Source of the DNA: DATATB01 sp036268995
Lineage (GTDB): Bacteria; Planctomycetota; Planctomycetia; Pirellulales; PNKZ01
Direction of reading: 5' to 3'
Assembly: GCA_036268995.1 (NCBI GenBank)
Contig: DATATB010000163.1
Location: forward strand, 1-64,000
Length of the DNA stretch: 64,000 nt
Shown: positions 49,901 through 55,947 of the stretch, one piece after another
Numbering within the stretch: position 1 is the stretch's first letter
Layout of the letters: each line of letters begins with the position of its first letter
Notes under the pieces: model-generated
Databases searched by the model: none
What the model saw: only the letters and a program-made list of their open reading frames with translations
What the model was told of the DNA's origin: nothing
Made by a program: the position numbers and the translations under genes

Positions 49901-52900
49901 CCCCCAACTCTCTCCAGGGCCCGATCGTCATCGGCGACAACCTGCCGGCCGGCACCGCCATCTTGCAACTGGCTAGCAGCGAACAATTGCTCGACACGGC
50001 GGCCGTGGCCATCAACAGCACCGGGCAGTTGAACACCACGAGCTCCGAGGCAACTATCTCGGCCAACACGCTCGAAACCGTGACGGTCACGGGGACCACC
50101 GCCGGCACCTTCACCCTTGGTTTCGACGGGCTGACGACCGTGGCGATCACTTACAACGCTCCGGCCGGCTTCGTGCAGTCGGCCCTGGATACGATGCTCG
50201 GCCAGGTCTTGCCCGGCGCCGCGGTCATGGTCTCGGCCAACGTCATCGGCACGACAAGCATCTACTATGTCACCTTCACGGGTAGCCTGGCGGGCATGAA
50301 TCTGCCGGCGCTCACGGCCAGCACTACCGGCTTCTCCACCGGCGGCGTCGCCGTGGCCGTGGCCAATCCCGGCGACAATGCCGTGCAGACGCTGACGGTG
50401 GTTGGCACCAGCGGCCAGTTCTCGCTGACCTACAACGGCCAGACGACGAGCCCGCTCTCTTTCGGCGCTCCGGACAACCCGGCAGACGGCACCGGTGACG
50501 TACAGGATGCCCTGGCCGCGCTCTCCACGATCGGCGCCGGCAATGTGGCCGTGTATGGCACGACGTCGGGCAACGTTTCCATTTACACGATCGAATTCGT
50601 CGGCGCCCTGGCCGGCGTCAACCCGGTCCCGATTGTCGCCAACGATGTCAGCCTCGCGACGCTGCCCAACCCGGTTACCACCAGCGCCCAGAGCGGCAAC
50701 ACCAAGCAAACCGTCGAAGTCACCGGCAGCACGGGCCAATTCACGTTGACTTACGGCGGTCAGACGACCAGCCCGCTCGCATACGACGCCACCGTCTCGC
50801 AAGTGGCGAATGCGCTCAACACGCTGAGTTCCATCGCAGGGGCCGATGGAGCCGCCGTTGTGACGAGCAACACGACCACGGCCGGCACGACGACCGCGAC
50901 GATCTATACGATCTACATTACGGGCATCGCCAGCCCGACGCTGATTACCGCAACCAACTTGGACGTCAGCGTGGCCACGCCGAACACGGGAATCGGCACC
51001 GGCGTGAGCAGCGGCAATGCGCTCATGCAAACTATTACGGTCCAGGCCACCGGCGGCATGTTCACGCTGACCTACAACGGCGTCACGACCACGCCGCTAG
51101 CTTATAACGCGCCGGCCACCGGCACCGGCAGCGTGCAATCGGCCCTGACTGGGCTATCGTCGGTCGGCAGCGGCAACGCCGCCGTCAGCAGCACAACGAC
51201 CACCACCTTCGGCATTCCGACCACGGTGTACACGGTCCTATTCGGCGGCGCAATCGTCGCTTCAGGCGGCAACGGAACCACGACTTTTAACGTCGTGCCT
51301 TTGCTCGCCAATAGCTCCAACCTGGTCGGCGGGACGGCTAGCGGCAGTGTCGCGATCACCAGCGTCGGCGAAGGCACGGGCGAGCGAATCGGCGCCATTA
51401 CGATGCTCGCCGGCCAGAACTCCAGCGCCTCGATCAATCTCGCCTCCGGGACGTACTTATCGCTGGGCGGCAATCTCACCGTCAACAGCATGCCGGGAAT
51501 CACCAGCTCCGGCGGCGCGAGCATCAGCGGCGGCACGATCAATTTGCAGCCCGCGACCGCCGCCGGGAGTGTGACTCGCATCGTCACGATCTTCGATGGT
51601 CCGGCATCTGCCGATCTGACCATCAACTCGGTCATTGCCGACGGCTCGTCTTTCGGCGCCAGCCTGCTCGAAATCGGAATTGGCGACGGCCGGCTGGTGC
51701 TGACGGGCACCAACACGTACACCGGCACCACGACGCTGAGCAGCGGCGAGCTGACGGTCGAGAACTCGGCCGCGTTGGGCGGCTCCCAAGATAACCAGGT
51801 GCAAGGCGTCGCCATTGCGGGCACGGCCGGCACGTTCACGATTACCTTTGCCGGGCAGACGACCTCGGCGCTGGTGTTCAATGCCACCGCCCTGCAAGTG
51901 CAAACCGCGCTGGACGCCTTGTCGACGATCGGCGGAGTCGGCGGATCGGTGGGTGTGAGCCTGTCTGGCGGCACGTACGGCATTGTGTTCCAGGGCGCTT
52001 TGGCCGACGCGGATCTGCCGCTGATTACGGCCACCGCGACCGGCGGGACCACGGTCAGTGTCAACACCGCGGGCACGAGCCTCGCGGGCGGCGGCAATCA
52101 GACGGCGACAATCACCGCGCCGACCAGCGGCACGTTCACGCTCACGTTCGGCGGGCAAACGAGCTCGCCACTCAATTTCAATGCCACGGCGGCCCAGGTG
52201 CAAGACGCGCTCAACGTACTCTCATCCATCACCAGCACCGGCGGCTCCGCCACGGTCGTAGGACCGTATACCATCGGCAGCAGCACGGCCGAGGTCTACA
52301 CGGTGATCTTTGCCGGCGGGACCCTGGGGGGCCAGGTGCTGGGCGCGCTGACTTCCAGCGGGGCCACGATCGATGCCACCGGCAGCGTGTTTGCCAATGG
52401 CGGCGGAAGCGCCGCGGCCGGAACGACCGTCACGGCCGGTGCCGCGCTCGAACTGTCGGGCACGAATCTTAACCTCAGCAGCGAAGCGCTGACGCTCAGC
52501 GGTTCGGGCATCGTGGCTGCCGGCGATACCGCGCAGGGCACCAACGTGCTGGGGACCGGCGCGCTGCACAGTTTGTCGGGCAACAACGACATCGGCGGCG
52601 TGATTACCCTTGGCACGACGAACGTCGGCATCGGCGTGGACAGCGGCACGCTCACCCTGGGCACCATTTCGCAAGCCGGCAACACGGGGCTGGGCATCGT
52701 CAAGCTCGGCGCCGGCTCGCTCGATCTGGCCGGCGCTACCACCAACACGATGACCGGCATTACCACCGTCAACGCCGGCACGCTGCTATTGGACAAGACC
52801 GGCAGCGCCAACGCGGTGAGCGGCGGCACGCTGGTGATCGGCGGCGACGAACGCGGCGCGGCCGACTCGGCCATCGTGCAGGTCGGACCCTACTCAGGAT

Positions 52901-55900
52901 CGGCGCAGCTTCCGGGCACGGTCGTGGTTGGCGCCAACGGACTGCTGAATATGGCCCCCAACGACGAGAGCAATGCGTTTGGCGTCCTCGACCTGACCGT
53001 GGGGCCGACCAGCAGCGCCGACGTCGAGGTTGGATTGGCGATGATGACTCTCGGCAACAGCATATTTGCCGTCGTCAACGGCGGCACAAGCAGCGCTTCG
53101 CCACCGGCCGTGCTCAACGGCGTCGTGTCCTTGAATGCCGCGTCCACGATCACCGTTTTTCACGGCAATCAAACGCCCGTGGAGCTGCAAATTGGTGCCG
53201 CGATCACCGGCGGCTACGGCCTGACAAAGGCCGGCTACGGCACGCTCAGCCTGACGAATTCGAACCTTTACACCGGCGGAACAACGCTCGACGAAAACTC
53301 CGGCACCGTCGTTGTCGCAGCGAATTCGGCATTGGGCGACGGCCCCGCGACGGTCGATGCCGGTTCGACGCTGGCTTTCAGCGGTGGCATAGCCTATTCG
53401 GCTGCGGGGTCGATCGCGATCAATGGGGCTGGCGTCACGTCCGCCGGCGCCATTACGCGCAGCGGCGCGATCGACAATCTGGGCGGTGCCAACAGTTTCG
53501 CCGGTACGGTTGTTTTGGCCGCCGCCAGTTCGATCGGTGTAAGCTCGGGCACGCTGGCAATTGCCGGCGCGATCAGCGGCGCCTTCCCATTAACGATTGA
53601 CGGCTCGGGCACGCTCATCACGACCGGCGGCATCAGCACCAGCAGTACGACGGTGAACAATGCGACGCTGGCCGGCACCGGCACGATCACTGGTCCGGTC
53701 ACGTTGGCCAGCGCGGGCGCGCTGGAGCCGGGCATCGAGCCCGCGCCCGGATTGCTCAGCACCGGTGCGCTGACGCTCGATTCGGCCGGCATTTTCGATG
53801 AAGTGCTCGACGGCGGCACGGCCGGCAGCGGCTATAGCCAGACAAACGTCAGCGGCGTCGTCAACCTGAACGGCGCCACGCTCGATGCCACGCTGGGCGT
53901 TTTCCTCCCGGCGGCCGGTGCCAGCTTCACGATCATCAGCAGCACCAGCCCCGTGGTCGGCACTTTTGATAACCTGCCGCAAGGCGCCATCACCTCGATC
54001 GGGGGCATCGGGTTTACCGTCGAGTACAACGATGGCGGCAACAACGTCGTGCTGGTGGCCAACAGCGCGCCGACCCTCAGCGGATCGGCCAGCCACGCGC
54101 CGATTCTCAAGAACAGCACGAACAATCCCGGCACGCTTGTTTCGGCAATCATTGCCAGCGGCCTCTCGATCACCGATCCTGACCCTAATGCTGTGCAGGG
54201 AATCGCCGTCGACGGCGTAGACGATAGCAATGGCACCTGGCAGTTCTCGATCAACGGCGGCACGAATTGGACCGCATTCAATTCACCGCGTGACTTCGAC
54301 GCGGTGCTGCTGGCCGCCAACGCCGAGACGCTGGTGCGCTTCGTGCCCGATGCCGGCTACATCGGCACCGTGTCCGACGGGCTGATGTTCCGCGCCTGGG
54401 ATCAAACCAGCGGCATCAATGGCGGCACGGCCGACGCCAGCAACAATGGTGCGAGCACGCCCTTCAGTTCGGCCACGGCCAGCGCGTCGATCCTGGTCGA
54501 CGCCGCGCCGGTGGTCGTGGGTGCCTACGTCAGCGGCAGTGCCTGGAGCGCGTCGTATCTGAGCATGCTGGCCGCGAACAGCTTGGGCGACTCGACGGCA
54601 GGCTTCGAATTGGCCGACGGCGCCAATCAATTGACGACCATCGTGCCTTGGACCAACGTCACGCAGATTTCCATCGCTTTCAGCGAGCCGGTCACTCTCG
54701 GCCAGGCGAGCCTGACGCTTTACAACTCGGCCAATGCGGCCATCAGCAGTTCGAACTACAGCTACGACAGCTCGACCTTCGTCGCCACCTGGCAGTTCTC
54801 TACGGCGCTGGCCGCCAACAAGTACGTGATCAACCTGGCCGCCAACTCCGTCAGCGACACGGCCGGCACCGAACTGGATGGGGCCTGGACGACCGGCGTC
54901 AGCACGTTTGCCAATGGCTCGGGCGACGGCACGCCCGGCGGCGACTTCAACTTTTACTTCGATGTGCTGCCCGGCGACGCCAACAACAGCGGCACGGTCA
55001 CCAACGGTGACGTGCTGGACTCGAAGCTGCAAGTCGGCGCGGTGGCCAATGCGGGCAACTACCGGGACGACGTCAACGGTGCGCCCAATATCACCAACAG
55101 CGACGTGCTGCTCGAGAAGCTTCAAGTCGGCAGCAACATCAACAGCTTCCCGACTCCGCAATTGCCGCCGCAAACGGAGGTGGCCGACGCGATCACCGAC
55201 GATCAGCCGTCGGTAGCGACCTTTGATGCCGGGACGAGAACCGGCGAGGTGGTCATCGTCGCGGCCCCAGCGGCTTACATCGTGCCGGTCTTGTTGCCGG
55301 CTGCCAGCCTGCCACCCGCCAGCCAGCCGGCCGCCGAAGTAATCGCGGCTCCGGGGGTTAGCGACACCGTTCCATCGATGGATACCTCGGTCGCAAGCAC
55401 GCCGATTCTACAGCCGTCGCAAGCACCCGTGACGAGCGTGCTGACAATCGGGCCAAGCGTGGCAAGCAATTCGGCCGTGGTGAGCCCTGCAGGCAGCGGC
55501 GTGGCCGATCCGGCGGCTGTAACTGACGTCGTGTTCGGGGCGTCGCCGGGAGCGGCAACGGCCAGTGCCAGCGGCTCGCAAGCCACAGCGCTGGAACTGG
55601 CGCTTAATTCGCTCGATCCCGATTTATTGCCTGTCCTGAGTTTGTCCGTTCCGATTGCCGACGAACATTTCACCGCACCGACCAACACCGCGCCGACCAA
55701 CACCGCGCCGACCAACACGGGGCCGACCAGCACGGGCCTGGCCGGCACGTCTGCCACCGCAGCCAGCTTGCTCGCTCGCGACGCGATCTTCTCCCTCGAT
55801 TTCGAGGCGGCCGACTCGTCGTGGACCTCCGATAAACCCAAGGCCGGCAGGCGGATGCTTTCTCATCAGGCCGCCACACGCCCGCTTTGGTTTGATCGCG

Positions 55901-55926
55901 CGATCTCGCAGAACGCGGGCCGGTAA
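34939..55926 (+). CDS. Giant secreted beta-strand-repeat protein with dockerin-like end
   Basis: 6995 aa in one uninterrupted frame, about a third of the window. Residues 1-41 are basic and contain LEQRLMLA (34-41), a LEPR-XLL-like planctomycete N-terminal motif. WIGGGPDNNWSDGANWVGGVAP, the usual opening of repeat-rich beta-helix proteins, follows. Most of the length is autotransporter-associated beta-strand repeats (cores such as GTLVLSGSNSGFSG and TYTGTTTVNEGTLFL), interspersed with 15 copies of a separate module of about 85 aa. The C-terminus has Ig/cadherin-like modules, a dockerin-like pair (54973-55140), a Ala/Pro/Thr/Val-rich linker and a short tail. There is no outer-membrane beta-barrel, so it is not a type V autotransporter. 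It is probably extracellular or surface-bound, and the ligand is unknown. Confidence 0.92.
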   Translation: MARYRSARLQRQDSRRRTLLSWDARHRRPVVEWLEQRLMLATWIGGGPDNNWSDGANWVGGVAPTADDSIVFPATALSYTSVDDFAAGTRLRSITLEGSGYSITGNGVALLEGITAANTSGTNTLNFPLTLGASQTFVSGNSGATLALGSLATIDTGDLLVLTLDGAGNFNLAGSISDEGSLVKDGSGTAFISAANSYDGQTTVNAGAVNISNATALGSTAAGTVVSAGAALQVQSSSGITVNEPIAIAGQGIGTGTGSAGAQTYDSQVNNALYTGLGALRSVSGNNVWTGGIQLISTATFIGVDAGSTLNVSASISSQTPGAEIVGLTKVGAGDLILSGATDNLITGTTTAVQGTLELDKTGGAMPFHGALTIGDNLQGSEASVVELDAPNQLPYADFLGTTELMLTMNSSGYLNLNNYNATVGNMTLDLGQDYSAAIATGTGVLTLLGNMTVNANGGTNPITTPAITISGNLDLGNASDYFSGGGQEATHTFLINAGAIQTMDTAENPATGTVEGADLWISANVSGAADESITKTGTGTLRLTGNNSYLGSTIVTTGYVSIGSDTAFGAGTVSLAGGTIIGYGASPITISNPISLDSTTTFYGTTPLIFSGLATLTGNRTLDVVDPTETVTFSDGITESVFGNGIGLSLAKSGEGTLALTGTNTYSGSTVINADGGTIDLSGNGTLLNSTSITVGEDGNLVLDNSTTNLSSSTAGTTVVQGRINEYAAIMLSGGELLFIGNNGGASTQTLGVVSLTAGDTSTIASQLGTGAGSSASLLISAMTVTAGASVTFLGAGAALSNAALPAAGLNQIILTSVPTGTGALINGVLPFARVEDTTSGSADPLDLATYVPVEQGVAIVGLNNVTSTPGAMYIDGFSPSINGVATPTNISSNVYIAPGTTVNLNNLASLYPTGIVNVNSLVIGAGATIAGNVELNVNSGRIIFLDGASPSAISVSLLNLGATASAPGYVTTGPTTGAKIVATISSQIAGASTILVKEGGGELKLTNTNLYAGTTDITQGILDVSSSGALGGTTAAVVVRAGATLALDPGAGNTISIANKALTLDGLGFGDTGNSITGGTLELLSGAASWAGNVSLGGGIVDQAAVTGFAAVENAAFITTAAGTTLTLSGAISGTGVALEKMGTGTLIFGGVLANSYSGATFDNAGTLQLAKNTESGSDSGGITAINSTLYVGDDVGGAGAGVVQLLANNQIIDSTTIVINSSGLMDLNGYSDVINTLQLVEGPVSSAQVTTGAGTLTLDGGNLTSAANANVVTLQVLGAGNSTGATISGNLALDPYNYASTNPTREFLVSHGAAAVDLNISAAISNGTGLVNTTVIKAGLGTLKFSGGTSNTYNGTTEVNEGTLLLAKTGGALAMSGALTVGDGSLASGGVDSDVVRLLGDNQLPTASAAVTVESTGLLDLNGHTLTIGAEPGSTALTIDSGDVFLNNVDGNTATLILNGEVSVLDVNAPALIRGPGNLDLGSAPRTFTVSHVNFIYNDDLLISANIVSNVGGASADLTKNGAGYLELTGDNTYAGRTYVTFGGLTIGSSNALGTGDVYLGASLSGAVTVVADDGPQTVSNPVFMSNEVNFGLLGNIGAADSLAFSGAANITPATTNAGTTNTTFINVANASIVTFSGGIGDFSGIEALNKFGTGFLVLTGVNTYSGTTTVGGGSLVLSGGGMLVNSTSLIVNSGGTLELDNGQGIDGSAGQNWPDRINDTTTMLLAGGTFDYVGAPGAASSETLSTITVNTNSFATPTQAESTIELQVDPSVPGSSVSVTADALVRGAASTLASTSPAGAAQGATLNVVGAGAAVGSSNNQLLFNTTPVLTGNMLPWITLTTRGPSASTTVTTVDSATTAMLGAQSSIQSPTEITLTSGTTLTAAYAGTNLILSGPGTYALASSLSVDSLELTGGATLDTHGFTLTDFSGQVITGGTGNLIEDSTSTTGTLALGTAEGFIYTGSPLLEVPTASPNLTISAAITGSNSIHKERAGTLVLSGSNSGFSGAIDVDQGVLSAQNNSALGGALSSEVQTLTLLNATSGTFTLSFNGWTTSTLAYNATASQIQTALNNLISVGTAGGSIAVTLSGSSSAGNVYTLAFGGAFAGSSQPLITAASSLAGGIAAFAPSAAVGRLAAGGIGVLVANNAALQLAGGITIGRPVAAIGSGIAGTGAILNVSGSNLLESTVDLRSTSTTSAITDFIGVVSGSQLEIDGPVVTSANSGLAGSGTAVVANNLTKVGMGTLVLGGSLGNTISGTTTVSEGTLLLEKSAGVPALSGALVIGDNAGLGTDTVKFASPEQLAQTAAVTVNATGALDLLSTMTSPAANATQVVSVTGTAGTFTLTFNGHTTSALAFDATPAQVQTALNALSSISGSGSGLVSGMAGEYSVVFEQGLSTTTNVLTATGSGGATATVAVELAGSSGLAGTTSDTQLVDVGPTTGTFILTFGNETTTALSYNATPATVQAALQALSLIGAGNVIVSGAPGEYAITFVNYAAGVVPQLTTTSINVTAATEVVNGQTDSETVGSLTLVDGPASSAQIALSTGTVLQLNGSVTVNSLNTGDTVDSPSAVIGGFGNTAPGVLALNTELATSTATRFFTVGDSPVLDDLIINVPLTNGSSGQTGGLVETGAGRLVLDPTGTSSYSGGATVNSGELNVSNTTVTALNYNQQLVTVTASGGVFTLSFAGEASALLAAGSTSAGQVQNALNALASIAAVGGVSVTTSGTNGYLVSFNSATTQQPLIVANLASTLVQAATSQQTVSVSGASGTFTLSLAGQTTTPLEYNATVAQVQAALQALPGIGANVVVTGTVGSYTLSFIGGLVVNSTTQVTAIGSGGATATANAPTTNTTQVISVDDTGATFTLSFNGQTTVALPDGATAAQVAAALDALGSIAGSSVLVTANGTNTAYAVTFAGALGSAQQTPIVATLSDATVQSTTTTGGFAASQLITINATGGTYLLNYGSFGFTLSSSIAYNATASQLQSILNQLFAFDTVSTNVTVTGGAGVYTVNFQFVPMGLLGINPAGLVYASNSTALGASTSSTAVASGATLQLQGAAISGQWLLLYGTGIGGTGALRAYGDSMSLWSGVVSLDNSTIGTDAGSQLTLSGVISGSGFGITKILPGTLLLGGGSGDTAANTYTGTTTVNEGTLFLNKAGGTDALASGGSLVIGNDAGGSGSDQVILLGNNEIDPADSVTVDTTGLFSLNNNSQQLNAQTALTLEAGISASSEVSLGPDGTLTLGNSTTGAGSIIVNAELTATGAQATFSIGSPAATISGGSLVMGGSGTTGSRSITVNANAVHAIDDLVISSPITFPFLNAATVITKLGSGTLELTGNNANLAGAITVSAGTLAVGAGGNFGSGGTNNVLNLAGGTIRSDIPGVNTTIASNINLTASSTVGGFNPIIFGGVLTNSGGSFTLTNLDSGGLALGASGSSQAIGYSATAQTLTLNANFDAPINLVGTVTNLGSGATNDVLSKAGTGVLTISSASNAYYTSIVTAGVLVMANADAFGQSGTLPTTSVTISSNAEVDLEVPSGTTIPAYNWSITGVGFNGVPVGALRLRDNNPNAADSLTLTGAIVLGAGATIGVDAGPLNPANPVADDDNLVLAGAIPTQIISGAGGISKVGYGMLTIGGPASSPNTFNGASSVNQGEILMSSPSGFALGGWTASSPPPAATITVGDGGGLPGADILRYSTSAAYNDQLGGSDGTSTYTPNLVVGTSGLLDMTNGSGTSIGLNDTVGNVTLETGETESAELDLGGGSGSLNFGNLTVSAFGATDGNALPAYIEGSGASPSTLAAWNVTSIWTINDSLIPSANVDLLVTASLGGDATITQSLGAATPGTGGTVWLGSAADANFSGSYTVNAGLLDLVGATVVNAVVTVNTGGTVVADNNNTPYTGISPSLVGSAEELQALTSANNDYVPSRLGSSSSLNISGGTFIYEGASTSTTNTGSGSDTVPSVNLAANTQSVFDEVYNGEPLLLTIGILTQSNSGASVTFVTGASADAGVTPVDIAATGNNQLIVEDDNLLTAVMPFATIVNLAGQVSVVEIGGSDLTNLIAVPATDSSYYLANTPGSLASAPAGANVVVTVSQTLTSPAAPNLNSITLLGSGITIGGSGSISTTELINDGTGNTISVASLSYGGNLGQIFNAGTLALDTVITGSAGIVVASVSDTSISGTPEVTFGTPTVSGTSFSGTTVITGGVVDVQNAGAFGTQSSSTTIALGAQLQLDPGSGNTLAVTGTETLSINLNAGTLYSPLAPVIQNSGTTAWAGNVTWGGTPLVDVVTGALFNIGGTVSGGMTLIGGGTLEYGGTGAINNSTGTTTVDAGTLLLDKATVNAINSTLVIGNNVPGTTALVQYVPGAGPDQIANAAAVTININGTLDLNGINDTINSLTMDGGSVISSVAGGTLEINPAGGAALITYNAGTQDTISANLDLGGLLRTIAVADGVENDDLEITGVVSDGGINKIGAGGLLLSNSGNTYAGVNQQNTLTIPATITAASIELTVDGNPTNPISYTGHGMTAAQLQAAINSAGFGGPFSSFFNANDIVVSGPTTAGAFTLNFAGDFADEPVTVTEATLSSTGTGTISLAAATSGTSGGTIVNGGILDVGNNTALGTSVLTLTSGSLWADSTGSSSITLANPFVINGASLTFGGRRDFGGTNDLTLTTAASDTLQVATTTITVDDPETVVTLAGNISESTLNRGITKASNGTLILSGNNSYTGSTAVNAGVLQVASNTALGAVGQSAIQSISITGTSASFTLNFNGYGTSVVYNESAAQLANALNAATFASIGGSGGSVTVSKVATSATTEVFYITFGGSLANAALPAMTVSGLTGSGAAATVATLLPGEQGTAVASGAELDLVGNLTIGDEPLTISGEGFGGNITGVGAGAGALRNVSGTSTWGNGTTTFTLGPTTANLFTTLGTDSGQLTLDGSVMQAVTGDGLNKVGAGTLVYAGPSANGYTGQTTINDGTLTLAKTAPNSLQGPIVIGDNLPAGTAILQLASSEQLLDTAAVAINSTGQLNTTSSEATISANTLETVTVTGTTAGTFTLGFDGLTTVAITYNAPAGFVQSALDTMLGQVLPGAAVMVSANVIGTTSIYYVTFTGSLAGMNLPALTASTTGFSTGGVAVAVANPGDNAVQTLTVVGTSGQFSLTYNGQTTSPLSFGAPDNPADGTGDVQDALAALSTIGAGNVAVYGTTSGNVSIYTIEFVGALAGVNPVPIVANDVSLATLPNPVTTSAQSGNTKQTVEVTGSTGQFTLTYGGQTTSPLAYDATVSQVANALNTLSSIAGADGAAVVTSNTTTAGTTTATIYTIYITGIASPTLITATNLDVSVATPNTGIGTGVSSGNALMQTITVQATGGMFTLTYNGVTTTPLAYNAPATGTGSVQSALTGLSSVGSGNAAVSSTTTTTFGIPTTVYTVLFGGAIVASGGNGTTTFNVVPLLANSSNLVGGTASGSVAITSVGEGTGERIGAITMLAGQNSSASINLASGTYLSLGGNLTVNSMPGITSSGGASISGGTINLQPATAAGSVTRIVTIFDGPASADLTINSVIADGSSFGASLLEIGIGDGRLVLTGTNTYTGTTTLSSGELTVENSAALGGSQDNQVQGVAIAGTAGTFTITFAGQTTSALVFNATALQVQTALDALSTIGGVGGSVGVSLSGGTYGIVFQGALADADLPLITATATGGTTVSVNTAGTSLAGGGNQTATITAPTSGTFTLTFGGQTSSPLNFNATAAQVQDALNVLSSITSTGGSATVVGPYTIGSSTAEVYTVIFAGGTLGGQVLGALTSSGATIDATGSVFANGGGSAAAGTTVTAGAALELSGTNLNLSSEALTLSGSGIVAAGDTAQGTNVLGTGALHSLSGNNDIGGVITLGTTNVGIGVDSGTLTLGTISQAGNTGLGIVKLGAGSLDLAGATTNTMTGITTVNAGTLLLDKTGSANAVSGGTLVIGGDERGAADSAIVQVGPYSGSAQLPGTVVVGANGLLNMAPNDESNAFGVLDLTVGPTSSADVEVGLAMMTLGNSIFAVVNGGTSSASPPAVLNGVVSLNAASTITVFHGNQTPVELQIGAAITGGYGLTKAGYGTLSLTNSNLYTGGTTLDENSGTVVVAANSALGDGPATVDAGSTLAFSGGIAYSAAGSIAINGAGVTSAGAITRSGAIDNLGGANSFAGTVVLAAASSIGVSSGTLAIAGAISGAFPLTIDGSGTLITTGGISTSSTTVNNATLAGTGTITGPVTLASAGALEPGIEPAPGLLSTGALTLDSAGIFDEVLDGGTAGSGYSQTNVSGVVNLNGATLDATLGVFLPAAGASFTIISSTSPVVGTFDNLPQGAITSIGGIGFTVEYNDGGNNVVLVANSAPTLSGSASHAPILKNSTNNPGTLVSAIIASGLSITDPDPNAVQGIAVDGVDDSNGTWQFSINGGTNWTAFNSPRDFDAVLLAANAETLVRFVPDAGYIGTVSDGLMFRAWDQTSGINGGTADASNNGASTPFSSATASASILVDAAPVVVGAYVSGSAWSASYLSMLAANSLGDSTAGFELADGANQLTTIVPWTNVTQISIAFSEPVTLGQASLTLYNSANAAISSSNYSYDSSTFVATWQFSTALAANKYVINLAANSVSDTAGTELDGAWTTGVSTFANGSGDGTPGGDFNFYFDVLPGDANNSGTVTNGDVLDSKLQVGAVANAGNYRDDVNGAPNITNSDVLLEKLQVGSNINSFPTPQLPPQTEVADAITDDQPSVATFDAGTRTGEVVIVAAPAAYIVPVLLPAASLPPASQPAAEVIAAPGVSDTVPSMDTSVASTPILQPSQAPVTSVLTIGPSVASNSAVVSPAGSGVADPAAVTDVVFGASPGAATASASGSQATALELALNSLDPDLLPVLSLSVPIADEHFTAPTNTAPTNTAPTNTGPTSTGLAGTSATAASLLARDAIFSLDFEAADSSWTSDKPKAGRRMLSHQAATRPLWFDRAISQNAGR
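35038..35061 (+). other. LEPR-XLL-like motif
   Basis: Encodes LEQRLMLA, residues 34-41 of the giant protein, preceded by a basic stretch and the sequence RRPVVEW. Motifs of the form LE-x-R-x-LL at this position are characteristic of very large planctomycete proteins and are thought to be part of their export signal; the mechanism is not settled. Confidence 0.75.
41044..44040 (+). repeat. Short beta-module array 1 (7 copies)
   Basis: Seven copies of a module of about 85 aa start near 41044, 41938, 42244, 42961, 43228, 43504 and 43792; the last four are directly tandem. The frame is QTVSVSG-x-SGTFTLSFNGQTT, then LxYNATAAQVQAALNALSSIG, a variable loop, and YTVSFxGALA. It alternates beta strands with one helix (the QVQAAL segment) and differs from the surrounding beta-strand repeats. 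Confidence 0.8.
48421..52385 (+). repeat. Short beta-module array 2 (8 copies)
   Basis: Eight further copies start near 48421, 49201, 50071, 50383, 50704, 51025, 51799 and 52096; those at 50071-51320 and 51799-52385 are tandem. Divergence is high (the 48421 copy keeps only ELTVDGNPTNPISYTGHGMT and the AAQLQAAIN helix), so expansion is old. Same module as in array 1. Confidence 0.78.
54973..55140 (+). other. Dockerin-like repeat pair of the giant protein
   Basis: Repeat 1 (GDANNSGTVTNGDVLDSKLQVG) fits the EF-hand loop D-x-N-x-S-G-x-V-x3-D. Repeat 2 (DVNGAPNITNSDVLLEKLQV) lacks the position-5 ligand. The pair is preceded by FNFYFDVLP. The same pair, more degenerate, occurs in the second giant (58699-58869). 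No cohesin domain is seen in the window. Confidence 0.75.
55672..55736 (+). repeat. 15-base tandem repeat coding TAPTN
   Basis: Four units (55672, 55687, 55702, 55717) of ACCGCGCCGACCAAC type encode TAPTN, TAPTN, TAPTN, TGPTS in the linker between dockerin and C-terminal tail. It may vary in copy number between strains. Confidence 0.8.
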
Positions 55927-55947
55927 AGAAGCCTTGTCAGCCGGCGG

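Noticed and set aside
41044..52385. Prophage origin for the module array, because similar phrases occur in phage structural proteins
   Set aside because: No phage genes, integrase or att-like sites lie nearby and the modules are within one host-style giant gene; only a shared domain is plausible.
35000..55900. Many long ORFs antisense to the giant gene (for example minus 39625-41280 and minus 49435-51030, each over 500 codons)
   Set aside because: They are shadows produced by the GC-rich, Gly/Thr/Ala-biased repeat coding sequence. Their translations are Arg/Ala/Gly-rich, lack domains, and mirror the repeats.
34939..55926. Type V autotransporter or two-partner-secreted exoprotein
   Set aside because: The C-terminus is dockerin-like plus a linker, not a beta-barrel, and no TPS domain or TpsB gene is seen; the strand repeats alone do not define the secretion type.
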